From positions 141,387,143-141,451,142 of the forward strand of contig CM041292.1 in NCBI GenBank assembly GCA_023052935.1: a stretch of 64,000 nucleotides of DNA, in the 5' to 3' direction. Positions 45,650 to 55,822 of this stretch are shown in pieces. This stretch comes from Piezodorus guildinii. Lineage: Eukaryota > Arthropoda > Insecta > Hemiptera > Pentatomidae. The translations under genes were made by a program, and so were the position numbers. A model generated the notes under the pieces. That model was not told the origin of the DNA and ran no database searches. It was given only the letters and a program-made list of their open reading frames with translations. Position 1 is the stretch's first letter. Every line of letters begins with the position of its first letter.

Positions 45650-46440
45650 TAATATTATAACATTATTTTTAAAATGTAGATATTTATTGTAAAATTTTAA
45701 AATATGGATAATAAAAACAGGTTAAACGGAAGATTGCAATATGATATCAAATAATTAGTAGGTTTCTATGGACTTTCCTAAATATAAAAGATTTTCCTAG
45801 GGCGAAGGAATCTGCTTCCAGTCGTGATACAGCAAGAAACGAAATACAAATATTCGCCAAGCCAGAAACAGGGAACATTGGCAATCCTGGCTAAACGCTC
45901 CCTACGCTGAAAGGCACTACAGGGTGATGCAAAAGAAGAAGAAGAAGGTTTCTATGTCTTCCAAAAACAGTTTATTTCAATTAACTTTAAACTAGTAAAC
46001 ATTTCGGTGGCCTTCCCCATCATCAGGACTCACTAAAATACATCAATCATTAATAACTAACATCAGAGGATAACTATTTTATATACGAATTAAAAACATT
46101 ATCAAACATACACATAAAAATGTTATATAAAAATTATATTTACCTGAGTTGTTTAAAAATTAAAATATCCAATTTTTATTTAAAATGTCAATAATTTGTG
46201 TTAAAATTGTTTGTGTTGTTATGTGTATGTTTATGTAATTGATATGTTATTTATGTGATTATGTGTGTATGTAATTGAAATAAACTGTTTTTAGAAGACA
46301 TAGAAAGCAACTACTTTTTTGATATCATATTGCAATCTTCCTTTTAACCTGTTTTTATTATCCATATTTTAAAATTTTACTATAAATATCTACCTTTTAA
46401 AAATAATTTTATAATATTATGATATTAATTAAATTCTTAT
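45650..46440. repeat. Penelope-like inverted terminal pair with nested insertion
   Basis: Outer arms 45655-45770 and about 46318-46440 are inverted copies (AATATGGATAATAAAAACAG, then AGATTGCAATATGATATCAA). They continue inward as 45951-45985 and 46268-46312 (AATTGAAATAAACTGTTTTT). Between them on the minus strand is a hammerhead-like core: CTGATGA at 46026-46020 and GAAAT at 46005-46001. A 175-bp insertion splits the left arm. Confidence 0.65.
45771..45945 (+). mobile_element. 175-bp retroposed LINE 3' fragment with target-site duplication
   Basis: It is flanked by an exact 11-bp duplication AGGTTTCTATG (45760-45770, 45946-45956) and ends in GATGCAAA followed by (AGA)n. The right inverted arm has the uninterrupted sequence, which proves the insertion. 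The microsatellite-like tail and GC-richer body fit a 5'-truncated non-LTR element of a family not seen elsewhere in the window. Confidence 0.75.
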
Positions 46441-46454
46441 CGTGATCCTATTCT

Positions 46455-46700
46455 ATTTTAATTGAAGGCCCCAGCTATCGGTGTGATGAAGAGGAGTGTT
46501 GGATATTTTCTATTTAACAAGGGAGTTGACGGAGTGAGTCAGCCTTTGCCGGCGGTGGTGTTGGGTCACGTACACAGTTTATTTTTGTGCTTTATCATCA
46601 TTGACAGCATGTTTTCCCCAAACACATGCGCTGTGATTGGTGCTTTAGTTAAACCGCATAATCTCCCTGCATAGATATGCTCGAATTAACCTTGTGAATG
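46455..46700. other. Unique GC-richer island
   Basis: A complex patch with AP-1-like TGAGTCA at 46535-46541, two GATTGG/CCAAT-like boxes and TTAGTTAAACCGCATAATC. The 70-codon open frame through it has no recognisable domain. Candidate conserved element. Confidence 0.3.
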
Positions 46701-46789
46701 ACACGGTTTCATAATAAGAACCCTATTGAATTATGTATTATTGGCAATTTCAGTATCAGTTAATCTATAACAAACCTTTGTTTTATAAA

Positions 46790-47105
46790 TATATTTATTT
46801 ATTTTCATTACTGTAATAATAGTTAGATCAAGTAAATATGATGGAAATGTAATAGACTGACATGAGACGCTACCCAATACTCCAATGTACTGGAAGGTCC
46901 CTCGGCCTTCTTCTTTTCGGACAGTTTGGAGGAAACAAGGATTGAAATTACTTGGTTAGTGTGAGAAAGGAGTTGTCATGAAAGAAATGGTACCTGGTTC
47001 GGACCAAGTCAGAAATATGAAGGTCTTTATGGATGAGTTTCATTGTGGCAAAATAAAGGTTTTGGATTGTATGATTGGATACGAGAAGAATCCAATGGTT
47101 CAGAA
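46790..47105 (-). mobile_element. Jockey-like LINE 3' end (family J1)
   Basis: The plus strand shows GACATGAGACGCTACCCAAT, then GGTACCTGGTTCGGACCAAG, AATATGAAGGTCTTTATGG and GGATTGTATGATTGGATACG, in the family order. Decayed, truncated. Confidence 0.65.
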
Positions 47106-47360
47106 GTAGTCCGTGGACCAGCAATGAAATCTTAATCGTCTTTAATACAAATTTTATTCAAAAGCTTGTGTATATGGTTAATACAACTGGTAAAACGATT
47201 GTGCTGCTTATTTGTTTTTCACGGTTTCTGAAAATCAAATTGGAATGCATATCTCTCCGTACGGTTTCCAATGGGCCGAAACAATTTGATCTTTCCATTC
47301 TCTTCAGGCTCTCAAATAAATTCGAATATATATAAATATCTCATATTACAGTTAAAACAC

Positions 47361-47405
<45 letters not shown>

Positions 47406-47694
47406 ATCATATTATAATGTATTATCATTTATAAATTTATTGTTTTGTATATATTGTGTGAATGTATTATGTTGTACTTAATCACTATTGAAAATGTCCT
47501 GAATAGGACAGATTGTAATATTACTCAATAACAATTGTTTAAAAAAATAAATAACATTATATTTTAAAAAAATTATCTATTATTAGGTATTCAACACAGA
47601 GCTAACAAATACTGATTAGACTTTCAAATTAAAGCAGTTGAGAAAGTATAGTCTTTTTAAAAGATACCTTTATATAAAAAGTAAGTTCATATTT
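47106..47694. other. A+T-rich with (TA)n
   Basis: (TA)n at about 47364-47402. Nothing else recognised. Confidence 0.5.
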
Positions 47695-48080
47695 TAAGTG
47701 ACCGTTCCTGTATCCAATCCCTATAATCCAAATCCTTCGTAAAATCCTCAATGCTCCTTACTTTGTCACGAATAAAGACCTTAATGTTCCGTATGTTCCT
47801 GATTTGACCCGGTCTAGATACCATCACTTTCATGGCAAACTCCATTCCCAGCCTAATCCTCTAGTTTCAATCCTTTCTTCCTCTTCAATTCCTGAAAATC
47901 TTCCGAGACGCTTGAAAAGGAGATGGTCCCGAGACCTTCTAGTTTAGAATATATTTAGAGTGCTTCCATTGGGAAGCTTCTCTACATGTGTTCCATGCCT
48001 TTTTATGTTTCACTCAAATTTACTTGTTGTATTCTGTTATACAGTTGTAAATTCCAATAAATAAATTTAAAAAAAAAAAA
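47695..48080 (+). mobile_element. Jockey-like LINE 3' end (family J1), sense copy
   Basis: Sense orientation: GACCCGGTCTAGATACC, then CTCTTCAATTCCTGAAAATC, GAGACGCTTGAAAAGGAG and GATGGTCCCGAGACCTTC, corresponding to PENLPRRLKRRW and RDLL. A 3' UTR follows with ACAGTTGTAAATTCCAATAA and poly(A) of about 12. It is among the longest copies of the family here. Confidence 0.75.
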
Positions 48081-48439
48081 CTAAGTAAAGAAAGTTACCG
48101 TAATATACTTGTATTATTTTCATTATGTTTAAATTACGTACGATCGCCCTAAAATTAACGATAAAAGGAATATTGTTGTGTTATATTGGGATTTTTTTAT
48201 TCAGTTATATTAAATGTAGTTTCAAAATGATCCACAGCAATGATGCCATGACACCTCATTTATGAAATATTTACAAAAAACAAAAACAACGGTAAAGTTA
48301 AATTACATAAAAATAGATAATAAAATAATACGTAATGCGTATAATATATATATACATACATACGTAAATTTCAAATTTTTAAATCAAAAACTTTTAGAAC
48401 TATAATAAACTCACTATCGTACGTTAGCAACATTACTTT
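48081..48439. other. A+T-rich non-coding DNA
   Basis: Nothing recognisable. Confidence 0.4.
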
Positions 48440-48770
48440 ATATACAGACCTTCACATGTCAACAGTCAACGAACAGATTTGGACCCTCTACAAACGTTTT
48501 CTCAACTTACACGGACTTAACAACATATTAATACAAAAAATGGCCACTATCAACATTCCCGAAAACACTTGCATAAGACTGAATAAAAGTTTGAAGTGGG
48601 ACCTCCTATCAAAAATGCGTATTAGGAAATACGGCAGGAAGAGGTGCCGCAGGGCATCTTCCCTCCATGCTCATCATGCCACATCATCAACTTTATTGTC
48701 ATTCACATTCACATAATTTTACCGCATGACAGGTGTGAAGAGAAATATATTAAGATTAATTTATATATAT
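48440..48770 (+). mobile_element. Jockey-like LINE 3' end (family J2), sense copy
   Basis: An open frame starting STVNEQIWTLYKRFLNLHG, then ATINIPENTCIRLN, matches the C-terminal region of the J2 family. The 3' UTR (AGAGGTGCCGCAGGGCATC to CCGCATGACAGGTGTGAAG) follows. It is 5'-truncated and the RRLKxxW motif is partly mutated. Confidence 0.7.
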
Positions 48771-48951
48771 ATATATCAAAATTGGAAATAAAGTGCTAAT
48801 AATATTTAGTTTATATTCAAGTAAATATAATATAGATTCATTTTATTTCTGGAATATTTGACTATCAAGCCTCATTTGAATAAAAATATGGCTTTCAAAC
48901 ATGATACATCTATACTTCTGCTGTCTCCGTATGATCCAAAAACGTGATTAA

Positions 48952-49266
48952 AAAAAAAAACCTGTACCACTACAACCCATGAAGGGTCTTGGGTTCAGTA
49001 TATATAGAGGTTCGTACTGTTTCTAGGCCAACGGCAGTGCAATGAGGTGATTAGGCCTTAATCGCGCTCAGCCGCCAGGTTTTTCCCTAATTAATTTGGG
49101 TACCCACTTTATAGAGGCTGGGTCTGCCCAGGAGAGTCTCCATACCCTAGGGTCCCCCCCCGACTGAATTAACAGAATAAATAATATTCTGCCACAACCG
49201 GGATTCGCACCCAGGACCGGAGCACAGCAGACTAGCGCTCTAACCACTAGACCACGCCGCTCCCTG
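48952..49266 (-). mobile_element. SINE-A, best full-length copy with target-site duplication
   Basis: Minus strand: GGGAGCGGCGTGGTCTAGTG (A box), GGTGCGAATCCCGG-like B box, spacer with GAATATTATTTATTCTG, GACCCAGCCTCTATAAAGTG, CTGGCGGCTGAGCGCGATTA, and end CATGGGTTGTAGTGGTACAG with poly(A). An exact 14-bp duplication AAAAACGTGATTAA flanks it (48938-48951, 49267-49280). About 315 bp gives the family length. Confidence 0.9.
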
Positions 49267-49280
49267 AAAAACGTGATTAA

Positions 49281-50059
49281 TAATTTTTTTTTTTAATTCT
49301 TTAAAGAAAGAAGTTCTCAGATCGAGAATTTTCTAACCTAAATAATACCGATTATTTACGATTTTATGATTTTAATAAAAAAAAAAAACCCTCTTATATT
49401 TACCTCATTCAGTATGAATAGTGTGGTGTGGAACGATTCAATGGCATTTATTTCTATTCCAAACAATGGATATAAAGACCCAGATGATGAACGATCTCAA
49501 GTAGACAGAATAACCTTGCTCCCATTTCCCTTATATCAGACCTACTCTTATAAATATATCCATTTATTCGTATTGTTTTATACTGTTCTTTATTATTTTT
49601 TTCCCTCGTCGCCCTTTTCCATTTAGTAGCGTTACCAAGATTTATCTCTTTTTAATTTAATGGTTTTTCCCTTCTTTTTTTTTCGTTTTCACCATTTGTA
49701 TTCTATATCTTGACTTAATATAAAATACATCATTTCTTTCTTTATTTCAATTATTAATGTATTGAGATCATATTTAACGCTACAATAAATAAACATTATT
49801 GAGGCTTTTAGCTTTAATGTAATTTCAGATACGATAGAATGAAATAGGAGTATTAAACAATACTTCACTTAACTATATATTTCATATATAGCTAAATGAT
49901 AGTATAAATAACAATTATTTCCATCCAGATCTATCGTTCAGTGTTCATACTTTAATTATTTTTAACGGGACATAATAACTTATGGAGTTAAAAAAAAATT
50001 AATTGTGTTTCCTTTTTTATACCTGCGATGTTACAAATTAATACCTAAAATTTAAATAG
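49281..50059. other. A+T-rich non-coding DNA
   Basis: An 86-codon open frame at 49366-49626 has no domain. Nothing else recognised. Confidence 0.5.
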
Positions 50060-50600
50060 TTACAGGCTCTCTACTGACCACAGACTGAAAGTACTATACT
50101 CTCTTTTATCTAAATCATCAAAATTAAAAATTAGACAGCAACTAAATTCATACCCATACCTACTTAAACCAATATGGACTTATGTTTCAGCAAAAAATAC
50201 TCACATTCAAAAACTGCAATAATTTAAATAAAAAAGTTAAGATTCATAAAGACGGTTCCCTGGTACGTAAACATCTAAACCATACGGACTTACAACAACC
50301 AACAGTTGACCAACATATAGGAACACTCTATTCTTGTTTTCACAGTGAACTTAACGGACACGACAATAGACTAATTAAAAATATGTTAATAGCTGAAATA
50401 CGAGTCAGAAGAAAGCTTAACAGAAGCTGGATGAGAGACCTCCTCTGCTAAATTAATGCCTAGGAAGGGGTGCTGCTGGGCACTTTCCTTCCCAGGCCTA
50501 CCATGTCTGATCTCACTCTCTGTACAACACATTTGCTGATTGTCAGATAGCTTCTTCAGATTCAGACAGGTTTGAATAGAGATATATGAAGAGAAAAGAG
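50060..50600 (+). mobile_element. Jockey-like LINE 3' end (family J2 relative)
   Basis: The longest coding relic of this type. Plus-strand sequence reads STDHRLKVLYSLLSKSSK, YPYLLKPIWTY (the Jockey-type post-RT motif), and after a frameshift the open frame 50182-50451 with TVDQHIGTLYSCFHSELNG and KLNRSWMRDLL. The 3' UTR has GAAGGGGTGCTGCTGGGCAC and ACAGGTTTGAATAGAG. It lacks EN and RT. Confidence 0.75.
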
Positions 50601-50689
50601 AAAAAAATAGTTGTTGTAATGAAAAAAAGGAGATATCAAAATAAAATTTATTACTATAGATGTTCTCTATTTATTATATATTGGAATTT

Positions 50690-51060
50690 ATATCTGTATA
50701 ACATAATGCAATTAGTAAATATGCTGGTAGACAAAAGACGTGAAACAGACTTGTAGAGAAACTACCCATGAGCAGCACTCCAGAAACTTTTTAGACGGCT
50801 CAGAGGATTATCAGAAATCGAGGTGGAAGCTGGGACTGGATTGGATTGTTGGATGGATAGTGGGTTGGATGGAATGGAGTTTGTTACGGAAGGAATGATA
50901 CCTGATTCGGACCATATCAGCAACATGTGGAACATTCAGGTCTTTATAGATGACTTTATTCGTTACTAAGTAAAGAATGATGAGGATTTTACGAAGGTTT
51001 TTGAATTAATGGATTGGATCCGGGAAGAATTCGATGGTTTAGTTGACCCTCTAAGTTCAT
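50690..51060 (-). mobile_element. Jockey-like LINE 3' end (family J1)
   Basis: The plus strand shows ATGCTGGTAGACAAAAGACG, GACGGCTCAGAGGATTATCA, GATACCTGATTCGGACC and ATTGGATCCGGGAAGAATTC, in the family order on the reverse strand. Stops and indels present. Confidence 0.7.
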
Positions 51061-51229
51061 CACTGCAATTCCAGATATGTCTTCTGATGGTCATGCAGTT
51101 ATTCCACTTATAGTTAAGTGGAATGAAGAAAAATGTTAAAATAAGAAACTAAACAATCAAAGCATTATTATATTGTTATTAATAATAAATAGTATCGGAT
51201 ATGTGTGATAGGTATAATGCTTTAAAAAG

Positions 51230-51530
51230 TATAATAATTAAAGAAATCATATAGCGTTGGAATGCTAAAGATTTTAGAAAAAATATTATCTTATACATAC
51301 TATTGTAAAAGTTAACGGAGAGTGATGGAAACGCAATAAAACAAACTGATTGTCGAGGATAATAATATAATAAATTATTTAATAAAACACATCTTTCTAT
51401 TTAAATCCAATTTAAATAATTCTTTAACAATTTATTTTCGTTTATAAATTTGTTTGAAAATTCTTGAATTGATATAAATAATGGAGGTAAGTGAAAGTCG
51501 TTTATCGCGCGCACCAGATTTTTCATTTCG
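51230..51530 (+). repeat. R300 repeat copy
   Basis: It aligns with the minus strand of 8.66-8.96 kb from CGTTGGAATGCTAAAGATT to GGAGGTAAGTGAAAGTCG and GCACCAGATTTTT. Non-coding, class unknown. Confidence 0.7.
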
Positions 51531-51539
51531 CTTTGAATT

Positions 51540-51870
51540 TAATTTACTTGGCAAACAATAATGACGTCATTCCTTCTTATTGTTAGCATGTATTTGACTC
51601 CTGTTTATTGCTAATTCAGCTCCCTTAGTTAATGATGTTAGGATTAGATATGGCAGTGACCACCTACCCTCCTCAAGCTCCTCGTGGACAGGTGTGACAC
51701 GTGGAGATGGTTCTCGGCCCTTGTTGCCTACAATAGCTCCATTACAATCCAATCCTCTTCGACAATAGCATTGCACTTCGCGTTCTCCGAATAGCTCCTC
51801 TTGACAGATCCAGTGGTTATGCTCATGTGTGTGTATTAATTGATTCAAATGGTGTAATGGATAAATTTTA
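51540..51870. other. Unique GC-richer island
   Basis: A complex patch (GCAGTGACCACCTACCCTCC, ACAGGTGTGACACGTGGAG, GACAATAGCATTGCACTTCG) ending in GTAATGGATAAA. It matches no repeat here. A 93-codon minus-strand frame runs through it with several cysteines but no domain I recognise. Candidate conserved element. Confidence 0.3.
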
Positions 51871-52004
51871 ACCTAATTTTTTTTACTAAGCGGAATAATC
51901 TTTCGAAGTATTATATTACATTTTAAAATTAATATTGTTTTGGCCGCACCATTTCTTGACGCGAAATTAAAATTCAAAAAGCATCATGTTCATTTTTTTT
52001 TTAA

Positions 52005-52415
52005 ATATATTTTTTATTGATATTAACAACTGTATATTATAATAAAATAAGTAAATATGCTGATTAATGATAAAATACATGAAGAAAAACTGCCCATTGG
52101 CAGCACTCTTGAGTAGTGAGTCTAAACAACAAGGTCTCGAGGCCATCTTCTTACCCGACACCTCAGTGGATTATCAGGAATTGAAGAGGAAGCAAGGATT
52201 TAAACTATTGGATTCGAGTGGGAGTGTAGTTATTCAAGGAAGGAGTGATACCTGGTACGGGCCAAATCAGCAACATATGGAACATTAAGGTCTAAGCGGA
52301 TGATTTTATTCGTCACAAAGTAAGGAGCGTTAAGGATTTTGGATGGTAAGGTTTGGATAAGAGAATAATTTGATGGTTTAGTAGACCAGACCCCCAAAGC
52401 TCAACTCCTTGGGTC
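52005..52415 (-). mobile_element. Jockey-like LINE 3' end (family J1), longest reverse copy
   Basis: The plus strand shows the 3' terminus (TTATTGATATTAACAACTGT), CTGCCCATTGGCAGCACTC, GACACCTCAGTGGATTATCA and GATACCTGGTACGGGCC. It continues to GACCCCCAAAGCTCAACTCC. It lies just upstream of the RTE insertion. Confidence 0.75.
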
Positions 52416-52560
52416 CAGATAGGGCTTTTGCTCGTCATGTAAATGAGTCTCTTGTAGTTAAGTGAAAGGTTAGAGCGTCTGTCTAGTAAGTGTTGAAGTA
52501 GCCGAAATCGACGAGCAGTTTCTTGTCTTTTCAGTTTTTTTTTTGTTTTGATTTTTGGAT

Positions 52561-55500
52561 CCTCGCGCGGATCTCATTACCGCGTATGGGGAGCGTCCCA
52601 CGGGTGGCGGATGTGGGGATGGTCGGTGGAATTTCCTCGGAAGCTCCTCCCGGCTAAGTCCGATGGACTCGCTGACCAACAATGAGAGCGGCCCCCCAGG
52701 CTTGCTGGAGGGTGTGACGTAGGTTCGAACGCCCTACTCACATATTTTAGTTCACAAAATATCACCAAAAGTCATGGATTCCTCTGAGGTAAAACGCTCA
52801 TTATCCGGAGGTAAACTAGTCCCCCGTTCGGGTCTCCGGGTGGGGACTGCTTCAGGGGATTCATGGCGCAAGATGAAAATTAGAGATCTAACAATAGGGA
52901 CGTGGAACGTTAGAAGTTTAAATACGGCAGGTGGGTTAAAGTCGGTCGCGAATGAAGTTAAGGGGTACCATTTAGATATCGTTGCATTACAAGAGGTTCG
53001 CTGGCCAGGGGAGGATTCGTTAACAGAAGGAAAGTATACTATTTGGTACGGGGGGAGCGTTAATTATTGTCTAGGTACCGGGTTTCTGATTAGGAATAGA
53101 TTTCTTTCCACTTTACGGGACGTACAGTTCTTTAGTGAAAGAATATCGGTTGCTATATTTCAAGGGCGTTGGTTTAAAATCGCGTTTATAAACATTCATT
53201 CTCCCACCGAAGACAGTGATGAGGAAGTAAAATGCGAATTTTATGATAAACTAGAGTCGGTTTACGATAAGTTACCACGAAATTACATTAAGATAATACT
53301 AGGCGACGCGAACGCAAAGGTTGGAAGGGAAGAAGTATATCGTCCTACAATCGGTAAAGAAAGTTTGCACGAATATAGTAATGATAATGGGACCCGACTA
53401 ATAAACTTTGCCATTTCGAAAAACCTAGTAATCAAAAGTACTACATTTAAACATAAGGATATTCATAAGTATACGTGGACATCGCCGGATGGACAAACAC
53501 GGAATCAAATCGATCATGTTTTAATACAAAACAGATGGCAAAGTAGCATAATTAACGTGAGATCGTATCGGGGTGCAGAATGCGGTTCTGATCATGAATT
53601 AGTAATCGCGAAACTTCGACAAAAACTAAATACAAAAAAGAGAACACCGAACTATATTCGTCCCGAGAATTTTGATTTAGTTAAATTGAACAACCTCGAA
53701 ATTAGAAAACAATTCGCGATAGAAGTAAAAAATCGGTTCGAAGCTTTGGAATCTTCAGACGAGGAACACAAAGATGTAAACAAACTATGGGAAGAGATCA
53801 GGGATAATATTAAAGAGGTCGGTAATTTATGTCTTGGAAAAATTGAAAATAAAAAGAACAAACCTTGGTTCGACAGGGATTGTCAAAATATGTGCGAAAA
53901 AAGAAAAACCGCTAAACTGAATTCCTTAAATAATCCAAGCGATAATAATGTGGCTTATTTTCGGTTAGTAAAGAATGAAACATCAAAACTCTTAAAAAAT
54001 AAGAAAAGAGAGTATCTTAAAGGCAAAATAATAGAAATAGAAAAACACAGAAACGAAAATGACGTAAGAGAGATGTACAAAGTTATAAACAAATCGCGTA
54101 AAAGATTTGAACCTCTATTGAATGCGATTAAAGATGCAAATAACAATATAATTGCGGATCCTTCTGAGATATTAAATAAATTTAAACAACACTTTGACGG
54201 CATCTTAAATACGGAAAATAATAATCAATCTCCTCTCTCTGAATATCAGAGCGCTGAACCATGGATAGACGCACCGAGTAAAGAGGAAGTCGAAATGGCG
54301 ATAGGAAAATTAAAACGTTATAAGGCCGCAGGAAATGATAATATCACGAGTGAATTAATCAAGGCGTGTGGAGAAGCGGGCGTTTCCAAAATACATTTTT
54401 TAGTTAAAAAGATCTGGGAAACTGAAAAAATGCCCGAGGAATGGAAAGAATCAATACTTATTCCGATTCACAAAAAAGGACCGAGGTCGGATTGTAACAA
54501 CTATCGTGGGATCTCTCTTCTCCCAGTATGCTATAAAATATTCTCGTCAATTCTAACTAGTCGAATCACGGAATACGCTGAGGAAATTATCGGAGATTAC
54601 CAATGTGGTTTTAGGCGGAATCGCTCGACTATTGACCAAATATTTTCCCTACGTCAAATATTAGAGAAAAAATTGGAATACAACGGTGTAGTCCATCAAC
54701 TTTATATCGATTTTAAAAAGGCTTATGATTCAATAGACCGTCAGAAGCTATATAACATCATGATTGAACAGGGAATACCTAGAAAGTTAGTAAACCTAGT
54801 AGAGATGTGTTTGTCGGAAACATTCCATAAAGTTAGAATCGGTCATAATTACTCCGAGAGATTTGAGGTGCGATCGGGTTTAAAACAGGGTGACTCCCTT
54901 TCACCTGTGTTATTTAATTTAGCTTTAGAATATGTCATAGAAAAGGTGATGTGTACCGAGAAAGGCTTAAATATGGGTGACAAGCTTCCGGTTTTGGGGT
55001 ATGCCGATGATCTGGTACTGCTAGGTGAAGACACGGAAACCATACAACTAAATACAAGTGTGTTAATAAAAACCGGTAAAGAAATAGGACTCGAATTAAA
55101 TACCGATAAAACGAAGTATATGATTAGTAGCAGAAACGGTGTCGATCTTGGAGATATTGATGTATCAGGTCATACTTTTGAACACGTAGAGAAATTCAAG
55201 TATTTAGGTTCAATTATAACTAGAAAAAATGAAATCCAGGAAGAAATAAAGTCCCGGTTAAAGGTGGGAAATGCGTGTTATTATTCAGTTGCTAAGTTAC
55301 TTAGTTCGCGGCTTCTATCTAAAAACTTAAAGATTAGAATTTATAAAACTATTATTCTTCCAACGGTTCTTTACGGATGTGAAACGTGGCCGCTTACTTT
55401 AAAGGATGAACAGCGGCTTAAGGTTTTCGAAAATAAAGTATTGCGTAAAATATTTGGTCCAAAGAGAGATGAGGCCACTGGGGAGTTTAGAAGGTTGCAT

Positions 55501-55808
55501 AACGCGGAATTGCGGAACTTGCATCCTGTGAATATAATTGAGCTGATTGCATCGCGGAGACTCAAATGGGCGAGTAAAGTTGTTGGGCTCGATGACGAAC
55601 GGATTCCGAGAAAGTTGGTATTTGCTGATCCGACTGGTAGGCGTCCGAAAGGTAGGCCGAAGCGAAGATGGGAGGATTGCGTTAAGGCTGATCTCGGGAG
55701 CTTGGGCTTGAATGGTGAGCATTGGACGAGTCTGTGCAGGCGGAATTTGGTGGTATCGGCATCGAACCTTTGGGTTCGCTAAGCCTATTATTATTATTAT
55801 TATTATTA
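52561..55808 (+). mobile_element. Complete RTE-like LINE with intact ORF and perfect target-site duplication
   Basis: The element starts at CCTCGCGCGGATC with a GC-rich 5' UTR of 213 bp and carries one ORF (52774-55782). After only a few bases of 3' UTR it ends in a (TTA)n tail at 55787-55808. The 14-bp direct repeat TTTGATTTTTGGAT at 52547-52560 and 55809-55822 is exact; the first TT may belong to the tail. Total length 3.25 kb, a single APE-RT ORF and a short tandem-repeat tail instead of poly(A) are hallmarks of the RTE clade. With no stop or frameshift, this is the youngest and possibly still mobile element in the window. Confidence 0.92.
52774..55782 (+). CDS. RTE-like retrotransposon polyprotein: AP endonuclease and reverse transcriptase
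   Basis: A 1002-residue intact protein. Residues 38-290 form an AP-type endonuclease: TWNVRSL with N45, LQEVRW with E74, GDANAK with D178 and N180, SDHELV with D273 and H274. A charged K/N-rich linker follows (about 300-500). The reverse transcriptase covers about 530-790: IPIHKKG and NYRGISLLPV, QCGFRRNRST, YIDFKKAYDS with D646, GLKQGDSLSPVLFNLALEY, and YADD at 743-746. The C-terminal tail is basic (TGRRPKGRPKRRWEDC). No RNase H or zinc knuckle is visible. The protein nicks target DNA and copies the element RNA in place. Database relatives are often mislabelled craniofacial development protein 2-like. ATG 52774 is the first in the frame; I did not find a separate ORF1. Confidence 0.95.
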   Translation: MDSSEVKRSLSGGKLVPRSGLRVGTASGDSWRKMKIRDLTIGTWNVRSLNTAGGLKSVANEVKGYHLDIVALQEVRWPGEDSLTEGKYTIWYGGSVNYCLGTGFLIRNRFLSTLRDVQFFSERISVAIFQGRWFKIAFINIHSPTEDSDEEVKCEFYDKLESVYDKLPRNYIKIILGDANAKVGREEVYRPTIGKESLHEYSNDNGTRLINFAISKNLVIKSTTFKHKDIHKYTWTSPDGQTRNQIDHVLIQNRWQSSIINVRSYRGAECGSDHELVIAKLRQKLNTKKRTPNYIRPENFDLVKLNNLEIRKQFAIEVKNRFEALESSDEEHKDVNKLWEEIRDNIKEVGNLCLGKIENKKNKPWFDRDCQNMCEKRKTAKLNSLNNPSDNNVAYFRLVKNETSKLLKNKKREYLKGKIIEIEKHRNENDVREMYKVINKSRKRFEPLLNAIKDANNNIIADPSEILNKFKQHFDGILNTENNNQSPLSEYQSAEPWIDAPSKEEVEMAIGKLKRYKAAGNDNITSELIKACGEAGVSKIHFLVKKIWETEKMPEEWKESILIPIHKKGPRSDCNNYRGISLLPVCYKIFSSILTSRITEYAEEIIGDYQCGFRRNRSTIDQIFSLRQILEKKLEYNGVVHQLYIDFKKAYDSIDRQKLYNIMIEQGIPRKLVNLVEMCLSETFHKVRIGHNYSERFEVRSGLKQGDSLSPVLFNLALEYVIEKVMCTEKGLNMGDKLPVLGYADDLVLLGEDTETIQLNTSVLIKTGKEIGLELNTDKTKYMISSRNGVDLGDIDVSGHTFEHVEKFKYLGSIITRKNEIQEEIKSRLKVGNACYYSVAKLLSSRLLSKNLKIRIYKTIILPTVLYGCETWPLTLKDEQRLKVFENKVLRKIFGPKRDEATGEFRRLHNAELRNLHPVNIIELIASRRLKWASKVVGLDDERIPRKLVFADPTGRRPKGRPKRRWEDCVKADLGSLGLNGEHWTSLCRRNLVVSASNLWVR

Positions 55809-55822
55809 TTTGATTTTTGGAT

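Noticed and set aside
52577..52768. Separate ORF1 upstream of the RTE protein
   Set aside because: The only open frames there are antisense to the GC-rich 5' UTR and have no domain.
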